Made by a program: the position numbers and the translations under genes. Positions 8,118-16,535 of a stretch of 45,487 nucleotides of DNA are shown one piece after another. The DNA is from Bacteroidota bacterium. GTDB lineage: Bacteria; Bacteroidota; Bacteroidia; B-17B0; Aurantibacillaceae. Position 1 is the stretch's first letter. Each line of letters begins with the position of its first letter. The notes below the pieces were generated by a model, which saw nothing but the letters and a program-made list of their open reading frames with translations, was not told the origin of the DNA and ran no database searches. The stretch lies in assembly GCA_013288015.1 (NCBI GenBank), contig JABDCR010000018.1:1004-46490 (forward strand), read 5' to 3'.

Positions 8118-8579
8118 AGTGGTGTAGCAACTTAGTTTGCTATACACTTTGCTACTACAACACCACTATTAATAACCCAAAACTGTTATAATAAACTAAT
8201 TTGCTATACACTTTGTTATTATTATAACACTTTAAAAGTAATAGCTTATTACAGAAAATCGGCGTAACAAAAACAAAACCCTATACACTTTGTTACTATT
8301 ACGCCACTTTGGTAATAGGTTAGTACAAAAAATTAAATATATATATTTAGTTATAATAATAATAAAAGCCCTATGGGCGTATTTTATTATAACACTTTAT
8401 ACTGGTGTTGTAGTAGCAAAAGCCCTATGTATAAAAATTGCTACACCACTATAAACCGTCGTAATAATAACAAAAACCCTATATACTATATTTTGTTACG
8501 ACACTCTGCGGCAAAGTACGTATGTTAAAATGCGGCGTAATAATAACAAAAGCCCTATGTATATTTTTTGTTACGCCGC
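8118..8579. repeat. Array of seven covarying hairpins with a shared core
   Basis: Seven imperfect palindromes of 44-50 bp occupy most of the 572-bp gap between the convergent 160-aa gene and rpoN. Unit positions and outer stems are: A 8118-8167 (AGTGGTGT/ACACCACT); B 8183-8230 (GTTATAATAA/TTATTATAAC); C 8261-8305 (GGCGTAA/TTACGCC); D 8350-8393 (GTTATAATAA/TTATTATAAC); E 8401-8450 (TGGTGT/ACACCA); F 8458-8502 (GTCGTAA/TTACGAC); G 8532-8579 (GCGGCGTAA/TTACGCCGC). Outer stems change between units but stay paired. The centre keeps a common core, CAAAAgCCCTATgTATA in C-G and GCTATACACTTTG in A and B. A smaller palindrome GTAATA-GCT-TATTAC lies at 8238-8252. No ORF runs through the region. Function unknown. 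Confidence 0.85.
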
Positions 8580-8590
8580 TTTACGCTATT

Positions 8591-8613
8591 GTCATTTCGA
8601 CCAGAGGGGAAAG
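8591..8613 (+). repeat. Half-copy of the GTCATTT palindromic element (right arm type)
   Basis: GTCATTTCGACCAGAGGGGA is the right-arm type of the element at 1445-1512, read in the same direction as the half-copy at 8069. It forms the right border of the hairpin array, just before the rpoN stop codon. Confidence 0.55.
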
Positions 8614-8619
8614 AATTAA

Positions 8620-10128
8620 CTAAATCTCTTTACGCATACGCGCCACGGGTATATCAAGTTGTTCGCGGTATTTGGCAATAGTACGGCGGGCAATGTTATA
8701 GCCTTTTTCTTTTAATATGGTACAAAGGGCATCATCGGTAAGGGGTTTGCGTTTATCCTCTGCCCCAATAAAATCGGATAATATTTTTTTCACTTCACGA
8801 GAAGAAACTTCTTCGCCACTATCGGTACTTAACGATTCGGAAAAGAAAAACTTTAACGGAAACGTACCAAAAGGCGTGGTAACATATTTGCTATTTGCCA
8901 CCCGCGATACGGTTGAAATATCTAAGCCCACCTTCTCTGCAATATCCTTTAAAATCATGGGCTTCAATTTAGTTTCATCACCCGTTAAAAAATATTCGCT
9001 TTGCTGTTTCATAATAGCATTCATAGCTATCAACATAGTTTGTCTGCGCTGAAATAAAGCCTCGATAAACCATTGGGCATTCTCTACTTTATTTCTTATA
9101 AAACCTGCAGCCTCTTTCGAGCTTTTATCTTTTGCTTTGTTATAACGTGTAAGCATTTCCAGATAATCGGCACTTACTTTTAAATCGGGCATGTTGCGCG
9201 ATGTTAAACTAAGCTCTAACTCACCATCGTTACTGGTAATAACAAAATCAGGAATAACCTCTTGTATGTTTTGCGACGATTGCCCCGAAGTGCTACCCGG
9301 TTTAGGGTTTAGCTTGGTAATTTCGTGCAGGATGTCTTTTAAATCTTCTTCACTAACGTCAATCTTTTTGGCAATTTTATCGTAATGCTTTTTAGAGAAT
9401 TCTTCCATGCAATCTCTAACAACATCCATTGCATAATGAATTTCTTTTGTTTTATGCGGGTTACGTTCTAACTGCAACAACAAACACTCTTGCAAACTAC
9501 GCGCTGCTATACCCGGTGGGTCAAGACTTTGTAAAATCTTAATCATCTCCTCTACCTCGGCATCATTGGTAATAATGTTTTGGGTAAAAGCTAAATCATC
9601 AACTAGCGAATGTGTATCGCGGCGTATATAACCATCATCATCAACGCAACCAATTAAATATAAACCAATCGTATACTTGCCATCATGCACATCAAGCATG
9701 CCTAATTGCTCCTCCATTAAATCATGAAAATCGGTAAGCTCGCGTACAGGGGTTTCTTTTAAATCATTATCCTTGCCGTTGTTATTTATCTGGTATTTGT
9801 AATCGGCAAACTCATCTTCATCCACAAAATCTTCGTAACTAATGTCGTCGTTTTGCAAGGTAATTTCTTCGTTATCTCGCTCATCAACATCAATCGTATC
9901 TTTATCTGTCTCCGTATCAACATCATCCACCGATGATTCTTCGTTCATAAAATCCTCTTCGGTATCGGGGTTTTCGTTTTCTTCTTCTAAAGCGGGGTTT
10001 ATTTCTAGCTCTTCTTTAATGCGTTGCTCCAATGCCATAATAGGCAATTGTATCAGTTTCATTAACTGAATTTGCTGCGGAGATAGTTTTTGTTGCAGTC
10101 GTAAATGCTGCGATTGTCTTAGTGCCAT
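8620..10128 (-). CDS. rpoN: RNA polymerase sigma-54 factor
   Basis: Sigma-54, which recognises -24/-12 promoters and needs AAA+ activators. The 502-aa protein starts MALRQSQHLRLQQKLSPQQI, the normal Gln-rich activator-interaction region I; the open frame runs seven codons further upstream but ATG at 10128 gives the conserved start. Region II (about residues 50-125) is a long acidic Asp/Glu linker, usual in Bacteroidota. Core-binding and HTH regions follow, with KDIAEKVGLDISTVSRVANS as helix-turn-helix, and the RpoN box RRTIAKYREQ about 20 residues from the end (usual form ARRTVAKYRE). Activator genes are not in the window. Confidence 0.96.
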   Translation of the reverse strand: MALRQSQHLRLQQKLSPQQIQLMKLIQLPIMALEQRIKEELEINPALEEENENPDTEEDFMNEESSVDDVDTETDKDTIDVDERDNEEITLQNDDISYEDFVDEDEFADYKYQINNNGKDNDLKETPVRELTDFHDLMEEQLGMLDVHDGKYTIGLYLIGCVDDDGYIRRDTHSLVDDLAFTQNIITNDAEVEEMIKILQSLDPPGIAARSLQECLLLQLERNPHKTKEIHYAMDVVRDCMEEFSKKHYDKIAKKIDVSEEDLKDILHEITKLNPKPGSTSGQSSQNIQEVIPDFVITSNDGELELSLTSRNMPDLKVSADYLEMLTRYNKAKDKSSKEAAGFIRNKVENAQWFIEALFQRRQTMLIAMNAIMKQQSEYFLTGDETKLKPMILKDIAEKVGLDISTVSRVANSKYVTTPFGTFPLKFFFSESLSTDSGEEVSSREVKKILSDFIGAEDKRKPLTDDALCTILKEKGYNIARRTIAKYREQLDIPVARMRKEI

Positions 10129-10220
10129 AATTACTGCACTAAAATACAAATAAGTTTTATGTTTTAGGATGCTTAAAAAACAAATGATTTTGTAATTTCA
10201 GCCACGTTTAAATAAACTAA

Positions 10221-11540
10221 ATGAAAATTTTAAAATTTGGAGGAACCAGCGTAGGTTCTGCCGACCGAATGAAATCGGTTGCCACGCTTATCAAAAAAAA
10301 TACCGAGCCTGTTATTGTGGTTTTAAGTGCTATGAGTGGTACTACCAATAACCTGGTTGAATTGGCTACTAATTTATATGCCAAAAATCACAGCAAGGCT
10401 AACGAAATAATTACAACTTTAGAAAACAAGTATAAGCAAGAAATAAAGAACCTTTATAAAACCGAAACTGTTTTACAAAAAGCAGCACACCTTATTACCT
10501 ATCATTTTGATTATTTGCGTTCGTTTACCTTAGATATGTTTACGGTTAACGAGGAGAAAGCAATTTTAGCACAAGGCGAACTTTTATCTACCGCCATGTT
10601 TCAGTTTTATTTAGAGGAGATAGGAGAGAAATCTGTTTTGTTACCCGCATTAAATTTTATGCGCATTGATGATAACGAAGAGCCTGATTTAACTTACATA
10701 GAAACTCACCTAAAACAAGAATTAGAAAAAAACAAGGGCTTTAATTTTTACATTACCCAGGGTTTTATTTGCCGTAATATTTTTGGTGAGATAGATAATT
10801 TAAAGCGTGGCGGAAGTGATTATACTGCATCCTTAGTTGGGGCAGCCTTGCAGGCAACTGAAATTCAAATTTGGACTGACATTGATGGCATGCATAATAA
10901 CGACCCGCGTGTGGTTAATAAAACACATCCTATTGAACAGCTTTCGTTTGATGAGGCAGCTGAGCTTGCTTATTTCGGCGCAAAAATTTTACACCCTACT
11001 TGCATTTTACCTGCACAAAAACGTAACGTGCCTGTAAAATTATTGAACACCATGCAACCCGATGCAAAGGGAACTATTATTACAAAAGAAGCTGCGGGCA
11101 CAGGCATTAAAGCTGTTGCTGCAAAAGATGGCATTACATCTGTGAGCATTAAATCGGGCCGCATGTTATTGGCTTATGGTTTTTTACGTTCGGTGTTTGA
11201 AGTTTTTGAACGTCATAAAACACCTATTGATATGATTACAACATCTGAGGTGGCCGTGTCTTTAACTGTTGATACAGATAAACATTTAAAAGACATTGTT
11301 GAAGAGTTAGAAAAATTTGGACAAGTAAGCGTTGAAAAAGACCAAACCATTATTTGTATTGTTGGCAATGTAAGTTTTGATAAAATTGGTTACGCGCAAA
11401 AAGTTTTTAATGCTTTGAGTGAAATTCCGGTTAGAATGATTTCATACGGAGGAAGCGAGTATAACATTTCTGTATTGGTAAAAAGCGAATATAAAAAACA
11501 GGCATTGCAGGCATTAAACACAGGTTTATTTAATTATTAG
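10221..11540 (+). CDS. lysC: Aspartate kinase
   Basis: Phosphorylates aspartate, the first step toward lysine/diaminopimelate, threonine and methionine. The 439-aa monofunctional enzyme begins with the nucleotide-binding KFGGTSVG at residues 4-11. The kinase core includes the TQGFICRN and KRGGSDYTASL segments, and two ACT-type regulatory domains follow from about residue 300, so feedback control is likely. No homoserine dehydrogenase domain is fused. The stop is immediately followed by the ATG of lysA, so the two are a translationally coupled pair. Confidence 0.93.
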   Translation: MKILKFGGTSVGSADRMKSVATLIKKNTEPVIVVLSAMSGTTNNLVELATNLYAKNHSKANEIITTLENKYKQEIKNLYKTETVLQKAAHLITYHFDYLRSFTLDMFTVNEEKAILAQGELLSTAMFQFYLEEIGEKSVLLPALNFMRIDDNEEPDLTYIETHLKQELEKNKGFNFYITQGFICRNIFGEIDNLKRGGSDYTASLVGAALQATEIQIWTDIDGMHNNDPRVVNKTHPIEQLSFDEAAELAYFGAKILHPTCILPAQKRNVPVKLLNTMQPDAKGTIITKEAAGTGIKAVAAKDGITSVSIKSGRMLLAYGFLRSVFEVFERHKTPIDMITTSEVAVSLTVDTDKHLKDIVEELEKFGQVSVEKDQTIICIVGNVSFDKIGYAQKVFNALSEIPVRMISYGGSEYNISVLVKSEYKKQALQALNTGLFNY

Positions 11541-12707
11541 ATGATGTCGGCATTACATAAATATCATACATTTTTCTCTAATCATAAAACGCCTTTTTAC
11601 TTTTATGATACTGATTTATTACAGCGCACACTGGCTGAGATAAAGAAAACATCTTCTACATATAACTACCACGTGCACTATGCCTTAAAAGCAAACACCA
11701 ACGATACTCTTTTAAAGATTATTAAAGAAGCAGGCCTTGGGGCAGATTGTGTAAGTGGCAACGAAGTAAAAAAAGCCATTGAACTTGGTTTTGGTGCAGC
11801 CAACGTTGTTTTTGCCGGTGTTGGTAAAAGCGACGATGAAATAAATTATGCCCTGCAACAAAACATTTTTTGTTTTAACTGTGAAAGCATTCCTGAAATT
11901 GAAGTCATTAATGAATTAGCCAAACAACAAAACAAAACGGCTCAAATTGCTCTGCGCATAAACCCAAATATTGATGCGCAAACGCACAAATACATTACCA
12001 CAGGTTTAGAAGAAAATAAATTCGGCATAAATTTTCATGAGCTAACGGATGTGTTAGCGGTTTTAAAAAATTGCAGCAACTTAAAATTAATTGGTTTGCA
12101 TTTTCACATTGGTTCTCAAATAACCGATTTAAACCCGTTTAAAAACCTGTGTACCCGTGTAAACGAAATACAACAATGGTTTTTGCAAAGAGGTTATCAA
12201 TTACCGCATCTTAACGTAGGTGGCGGGCTAGGCATTAATTACAACAAACCTGATGAAGAAGCTCTTTGTGATTTTAATGCTTTCTTTTCTCTGTTTAAAA
12301 AATTCTTACAGGTACAACCAAATCAGCAAATACACTTCGAATTAGGCAGAGCCGTTGTAGCACAATGCGGCAGCTTAATTACAAAAGTGTTGTACATTAA
12401 AAAAGGCACAAACACTAACTTTGCTATTTTAGATGCGGGCATGACGGAATTAATTCGTCCGGCACTGTACCAAGCCTATCATAAAATTGAAAATGTAAGC
12501 AAGGGCAAAGGACAAAATTTAAAGTACGATGTAGTAGGCCCCATTTGCGAAAGCAGCGATTGCTTTGGTAAAGCAGTAGAGTTACCCGAAACACTGCGTG
12601 GAGATATTATGGCCATTAGAAGTGCGGGAGCTTATGGAGAAGTAATGAGTTCGCAATACAATTTACGCGATAAAGTAAAATCGTATTTTAGTAGGGAAAT
12701 AAAATAA
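11541..12707 (+). CDS. lysA: Diaminopimelate decarboxylase
   Basis: A PLP-dependent fold-type III enzyme that converts meso-DAP to lysine. The 388-aa protein has the PLP lysine in YALKANTND (K50), the HFHIGSQI segment, the phosphate loop NVGGGLGINY, and the dimer-partner catalytic motif CESSDCFGK. The usual EPGR is ELGR here. The start is ATG at 11541 (or the adjacent ATG at 11544), directly after the lysC stop. The pairing with lysC fits coordinated control of the lysine branch. It converges with the flippase gene with a 2-bp gap. Confidence 0.94.
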   Translation: MMSALHKYHTFFSNHKTPFYFYDTDLLQRTLAEIKKTSSTYNYHVHYALKANTNDTLLKIIKEAGLGADCVSGNEVKKAIELGFGAANVVFAGVGKSDDEINYALQQNIFCFNCESIPEIEVINELAKQQNKTAQIALRINPNIDAQTHKYITTGLEENKFGINFHELTDVLAVLKNCSNLKLIGLHFHIGSQITDLNPFKNLCTRVNEIQQWFLQRGYQLPHLNVGGGLGINYNKPDEEALCDFNAFFSLFKKFLQVQPNQQIHFELGRAVVAQCGSLITKVLYIKKGTNTNFAILDAGMTELIRPALYQAYHKIENVSKGKGQNLKYDVVGPICESSDCFGKAVELPETLRGDIMAIRSAGAYGEVMSSQYNLRDKVKSYFSREIK

Positions 12708-12709
12708 TG

Positions 12710-14185
12710 TTAGGTAAAAATTTTCTTAAAAGAGGCTATCTCTTCTTTTATTTCCTTTATAGAAAAAACCTTTAAAAAAATTAATAAGCCAACAAAAACT
12801 AAAGAAGATGAAACCCCTCTCGCTATAATTAGCAGATATCTATTTTCTATACCAATAGTATATCCAACCAATATAGATAAGGCGATAATTAAAACAATTT
12901 TTAAACTGGCCATGGTAAAAGGCTGGATATTGAGTTTTATTTTAATAAAAATAAAACGTAATAGATTGTGTATTACAGAAGCTAAACAAGTTGCAATTGC
13001 AGCACCAATAATGCCATAAAGTGGAATTAAAAGCATATTTAAAATTATAGTTAAAACCAACAAAGATGAATAAAACACCGCGCCAAGTTTGTAAAAATTT
13101 GAGTACATAAGTATAGAGTAATTTACACCAGTAGCGGAATTAAAAAATGCACCAATACATATAATAATAGTTACAATAGCACCCGAAGAGTAATCATTAG
13201 GTAATAATTCAAGTATGGGTTTGATGCAAACAATCAGCACACTAACTAACAAGCCACAAAAAATCATTAAATATTTTGAAGATAGCTTATATATTTTTTC
13301 AATCTCTATTAAATTATCTTGAGCAAATAATTTTGCAATTTTAGTGCCAACAATTCTGTCTAAAGCGTTAAGGGGCGTTTCTATTACAAGGCCAATAAAA
13401 GCTGCTATACCATAAACGCCAACTTCAGCCATAGATTCGTATTTCCCTACTAATATTACATCAACAAATTTCATACAAATGCCCGTTATTTGTATAAAAG
13501 CAGATACAAATCCAAATCGGATAATTTCTTTTAAATGAATGTTGTTAGAGAAGAAAGATATTTTAAATGTTGGGTGATCAAAGTGAGAGATAACAAAAAA
13601 AAGTAGCATCAATTGAATAAAATAAATTACAGAAAGTGAGTATATAAAAGCATTTTGAGTTGTGACGCCGTATGAAAAAAGTAAAACGCAAATAATGAAT
13701 CCTGCTCTATTAAAAACTTCATTAATAGCGGTTGCTAAACTGCTTTTATTAATGGCATTACAATAAGCCGAAAAAGCAAATATCAAACAATTAAATAAAG
13801 CCATAAGTGTTATTGGCAAAAAATAATCAGTTAAAATTTTTGCGTTTTTACTGTAAAAACTTAAAATATTTTCTTTTAAAAAGAATATACCTAAAAGGCA
13901 AACAACAAACCCGGTTAAAGGAAACGCTATTGCAAGGGTAAAAAAACCTTTATGTTTTTTTTCTTCGTCACGAAAAAACGGAAGAAATTTAACTATAACA
14001 GAAGTAATGCCTAAGCAAGAAATGGAAGCAAAAATAGTTGCAACAGATATAACTAGGCGAGTTATGCCAATTTGCTCTTTAGTAAGAAAAAACGGCTGTA
14101 CATAAAGCGTACTAAGCATCCCTAAAAGAATGCCAAAATAAGTGTACATAGTGTTTTTTACCCCTTGTCGTCTTACAACACTCAC
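12710..14185 (-). CDS. Polysaccharide flippase (Wzx/MATE-like membrane protein)
   Basis: A 491-aa integral membrane protein with about 12-14 hydrophobic helices, starting MSVVRRQGVKNTMYTYFGIL, the typical beginning of the oligosaccharide flippase/polysaccharide biosynthesis family in the MOP exporter superfamily. It would move lipid-linked glycans across the inner membrane. The methyltransferase ends 6 bp upstream on the same strand, which suggests a joint role in surface polysaccharide. No glycosyltransferases lie beside it, so this is an isolated pair rather than a full locus. Substrate is unknown. Confidence 0.88.
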   Translation of the reverse strand: MSVVRRQGVKNTMYTYFGILLGMLSTLYVQPFFLTKEQIGITRLVISVATIFASISCLGITSVIVKFLPFFRDEEKKHKGFFTLAIAFPLTGFVVCLLGIFFLKENILSFYSKNAKILTDYFLPITLMALFNCLIFAFSAYCNAINKSSLATAINEVFNRAGFIICVLLFSYGVTTQNAFIYSLSVIYFIQLMLLFFVISHFDHPTFKISFFSNNIHLKEIIRFGFVSAFIQITGICMKFVDVILVGKYESMAEVGVYGIAAFIGLVIETPLNALDRIVGTKIAKLFAQDNLIEIEKIYKLSSKYLMIFCGLLVSVLIVCIKPILELLPNDYSSGAIVTIIICIGAFFNSATGVNYSILMYSNFYKLGAVFYSSLLVLTIILNMLLIPLYGIIGAAIATCLASVIHNLLRFIFIKIKLNIQPFTMASLKIVLIIALSILVGYTIGIENRYLLIIARGVSSSLVFVGLLIFLKVFSIKEIKEEIASFKKIFT

Positions 14186-14191
14186 GTATGT

Positions 14192-15070
14192 TTATTTTTC
14201 TGCAATAGCAATTATAGTGTCTGTTTGGTCAACAGTATTTAATAAATTAGAATACTCATTTTCCATAGCAGCATTGCGTAATTGCGTAAATTGATTATGT
14301 CCCCCGGGCTTGCCTGTGTTTAACCAATATAAATGATTGGCTAAAGGATAACGTTGAAAACCCATTACGGTTATGTTTTTAAAGCCGGCAGCAGCAAGAA
14401 ACGTTTCTAAACTTTTTCGTGTATGTAATATTAAATGTTCACTCCAAAAAGTAAATGCCTTAAATGAATCCAGTTTAAAAGTATCAATTAAAATATCTTT
14501 TGCGTGCGGAACTTCAATAATAATTTTTCCGTTTTCATTAAGCAGTTTATGAAGATTTTTTAAAGACCCCATTGGGTCGGTCAAATGCTCAAACACATGG
14601 AATAAACTTATTATATCTACATTTTTTGCTGGAGCACTTTCTATAGAGTTATATACTTTATATCCTATAGAGTTCAATAATTCTCTTATTTCTGCCTGAG
14701 GTTCAATCGCTGAAACCTCTTTAGCTACCGTCTTAAATAAATCAAGAACACCTCCTAAACCCGAACCAACATCTAAATAAGTTTTATTTGTAATTAATTC
14801 TTTAAACTGATTAAATCTACGAGTGTCATCTATATACGTATTTTTTAAACCTTCTTCGCGGTTAGATGAACTCCAATAACTGGTGCCCTTTTTATCATTA
14901 TAATAACTCTGCTCTATATGATGTGTAGAAGAAAGATAAATAACCCCGGATTGCTCGCACTTTAAAACCTTAACATCGTCTCTATCACGTACTTTTGAAA
15001 AGAACTCAACTACTTTTTCCTTTTTTACAATGCCTAAAGAAATTAGTTGATCTTCTATTGTATGCTTCAT
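14192..15070 (-). CDS. Class I SAM-dependent methyltransferase
   Basis: A 292-aa methyltransferase with SAM-binding motif I YLDVGSGLGGVLDLF, the acidic end of strand 2 in VSAIEPQAE, and motif III-like IISLFHVFEHLTDPMGSL. The HVFEHL form is common in methyltransferases of sugar and polysaccharide clusters. About 90 N-terminal residues precede the Rossmann domain and contain YWSSSNREEGLKNTYIDD, possibly for substrate binding. The flippase gene begins 6 bp downstream, so both are probably one operon. The methyl acceptor is unknown; a glycan or nucleotide sugar is likely from context. Confidence 0.88.
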   Translation of the reverse strand: MKHTIEDQLISLGIVKKEKVVEFFSKVRDRDDVKVLKCEQSGVIYLSSTHHIEQSYYNDKKGTSYWSSSNREEGLKNTYIDDTRRFNQFKELITNKTYLDVGSGLGGVLDLFKTVAKEVSAIEPQAEIRELLNSIGYKVYNSIESAPAKNVDIISLFHVFEHLTDPMGSLKNLHKLLNENGKIIIEVPHAKDILIDTFKLDSFKAFTFWSEHLILHTRKSLETFLAAAGFKNITVMGFQRYPLANHLYWLNTGKPGGHNQFTQLRNAAMENEYSNLLNTVDQTDTIIAIAEK

Positions 15071-15148
15071 ATATTAGTTTTTAATCATTAAATTTTTGTA
15101 AAAGTACGATATTTTAAAAACATCCTAGGGTTCAACCAATTTATTTGT

Positions 15149-15156
15149 TAAATTTG
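15149..15156 (+). promoter_or_regulatory. Predicted -7 box of the NHL-repeat gene
   Basis: TAAATTTG fits TAnnTTTG and lies 26 bp before the ATG at 15183, giving a short leader of about 20 nt. No clear -33 element. Confidence 0.4.
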
Positions 15157-15182
15157 ATTGACTCCAAAAAGAGAGTTATAAT

Positions 15183-16508
15183 ATGGAAAAACTACTTTTT
15201 ATTTTTGTCGGGTCTATTATTTTTACAACCATTAATGCACAAAATTACCATGTAAGTACTGTAGTGGGTAATGGCACAGGTGGATTATTGGATAGTATAG
15301 GTACCAACGCAATATGTTATTCCCCATATTCGGTTAAAAGTGATGGAGCCAACACCATTTATTTTGCTGACACATACAATCATGCCATTCGTAAATTTGA
15401 TATAACTACTCTAAAGGTGACCACAATTGCCGGTAATGGTGTAGCCGGATATCAAGATGGTTCTTGTGCAACTGCTAAGTTTAATTATCCAGAGGGGGTG
15501 TTCTACAAAAACGGCAATTTGTATGTTGGAGATAATATAAATAATGTGATTAGAAAAATTGATTTAACTAACAATATTGTAAGCACAGTTGCAGGTTCTG
15601 GCTCGCAAGGTTATCAGGATGGGGCAGCTAATCAGGCAAAATTTTATCAACCTAAATATCTAATAGTTGATAACAGTAACAATGTTTTTGTGGCTGATTA
15701 TGAAAATCATTGCATTCGCAAAATCACTTCATCAGGACAAGTTAGCACTATTGCGGGTGTTGGTGGTGTTAGTGGATATGTAAATGGCGCAGGTAGTTCT
15801 GCTAAATTTTACAGACCTGCTGATCTTTGTATGGATGCAAGTGGGAATATATACGTAACTGATATTATGAATTTTGTGATTAGAAAAATTGACGTGAATT
15901 TAAATGTAACTACTTTTGCCGGAAATCATACGGCAGGCAATGTGAATGGAACTGCTGGTAATGCTGAATTTACAAATCCAACCGCTATTGACATTACTAA
16001 TGACAAACACTTTTACGTAGCAGATGGATTAGGCGGTGACAACATTCGAAAAATTGATTCTTTAGGTAATGTAACAACAGTGGCTGGTGTCTTTAATAAT
16101 CCTGGATATTTAGACGGGGCACCTTCTATAGCCTTATTTAATCAAATACAAGGTTTATGCTTCGACCCCCATGGCAATCTTTATATTGGCGATGCTTATA
16201 ACAACCGCATACGAAAAATCTCAGTTCCTGAGTGTTCAGATTGTGCAGGGATAGAGCAAATATCCGCCAAAAATCAAATTGTAATTTACCCAAACCCAAG
16301 TTCAAACACGGTAACTATTGAGGTTTTAAATGCTACTGAAAACTGTACTTACAAAGCATATAACACTTTAGGACAAGAAGTAAAAAGTGGTAACCTTACA
16401 CAAACTACAAACCAAATAAACGTACAAGAGTTAAGTAACGGGGTTTACAGCATTGTTGTTTCACAAAAAGATAAAACTTCTATTGCTAAAATAATTGTAC
16501 AAAAATAA
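15183..16508 (+). CDS. Secreted NHL-repeat beta-propeller with T9SS type A sorting domain
   Basis: A 441-aa exported protein. A signal peptide (MEKLLFIFVGSIIFTTINAQ) is followed by about six NHL-type repeats, each with a VSTVAGxGxxGYxDG turn, a Ax-F-xxP segment and a final N-xxIRKI (for example NNVIRKID, NHCIRKIT, NFVIRKID, NNRIRKIS), forming one beta-propeller over residues 20-350. The C-terminus (about 365-441, IVIYPNPSSNTVTIEV to SIAKIIVQK) is a type A Por secretion C-terminal domain, so it is probably exported by the type IX system and surface attached or released. The binding partner is unknown. Confidence 0.9.
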   Translation: MEKLLFIFVGSIIFTTINAQNYHVSTVVGNGTGGLLDSIGTNAICYSPYSVKSDGANTIYFADTYNHAIRKFDITTLKVTTIAGNGVAGYQDGSCATAKFNYPEGVFYKNGNLYVGDNINNVIRKIDLTNNIVSTVAGSGSQGYQDGAANQAKFYQPKYLIVDNSNNVFVADYENHCIRKITSSGQVSTIAGVGGVSGYVNGAGSSAKFYRPADLCMDASGNIYVTDIMNFVIRKIDVNLNVTTFAGNHTAGNVNGTAGNAEFTNPTAIDITNDKHFYVADGLGGDNIRKIDSLGNVTTVAGVFNNPGYLDGAPSIALFNQIQGLCFDPHGNLYIGDAYNNRIRKISVPECSDCAGIEQISAKNQIVIYPNPSSNTVTIEVLNATENCTYKAYNTLGQEVKSGNLTQTTNQINVQELSNGVYSIVVSQKDKTSIAKIIVQK

Positions 16509-16535
16509 TTTCAGAAATTATACTTCAAAAAGAAA

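Noticed and set aside
8118-8579. CRISPR array
   Set aside because: Unit spacing is irregular (about 53-87 bp), the conserved part is the centre of a palindrome rather than a constant repeat, there are no unique spacers of fixed length, and no cas genes are present.
8118-8579. Integron attC array or gene cassettes
   Set aside because: The stems contain GTAAC/GTTAC but not a proper RYYYAAC/GTTRRRY pair, units are too short and contain no ORFs, and no integrase gene is visible.
10129-10220. Lysine riboswitch or attenuator before lysC
   Set aside because: Only 92 bp separate rpoN and lysC and no conserved structured leader is visible.
11541-12707. ELGR in place of EPGR in LysA as a loss of function
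   Set aside because: All other active-site segments are intact and, as far as I recall, this form is seen in other Bacteroidota enzymes.
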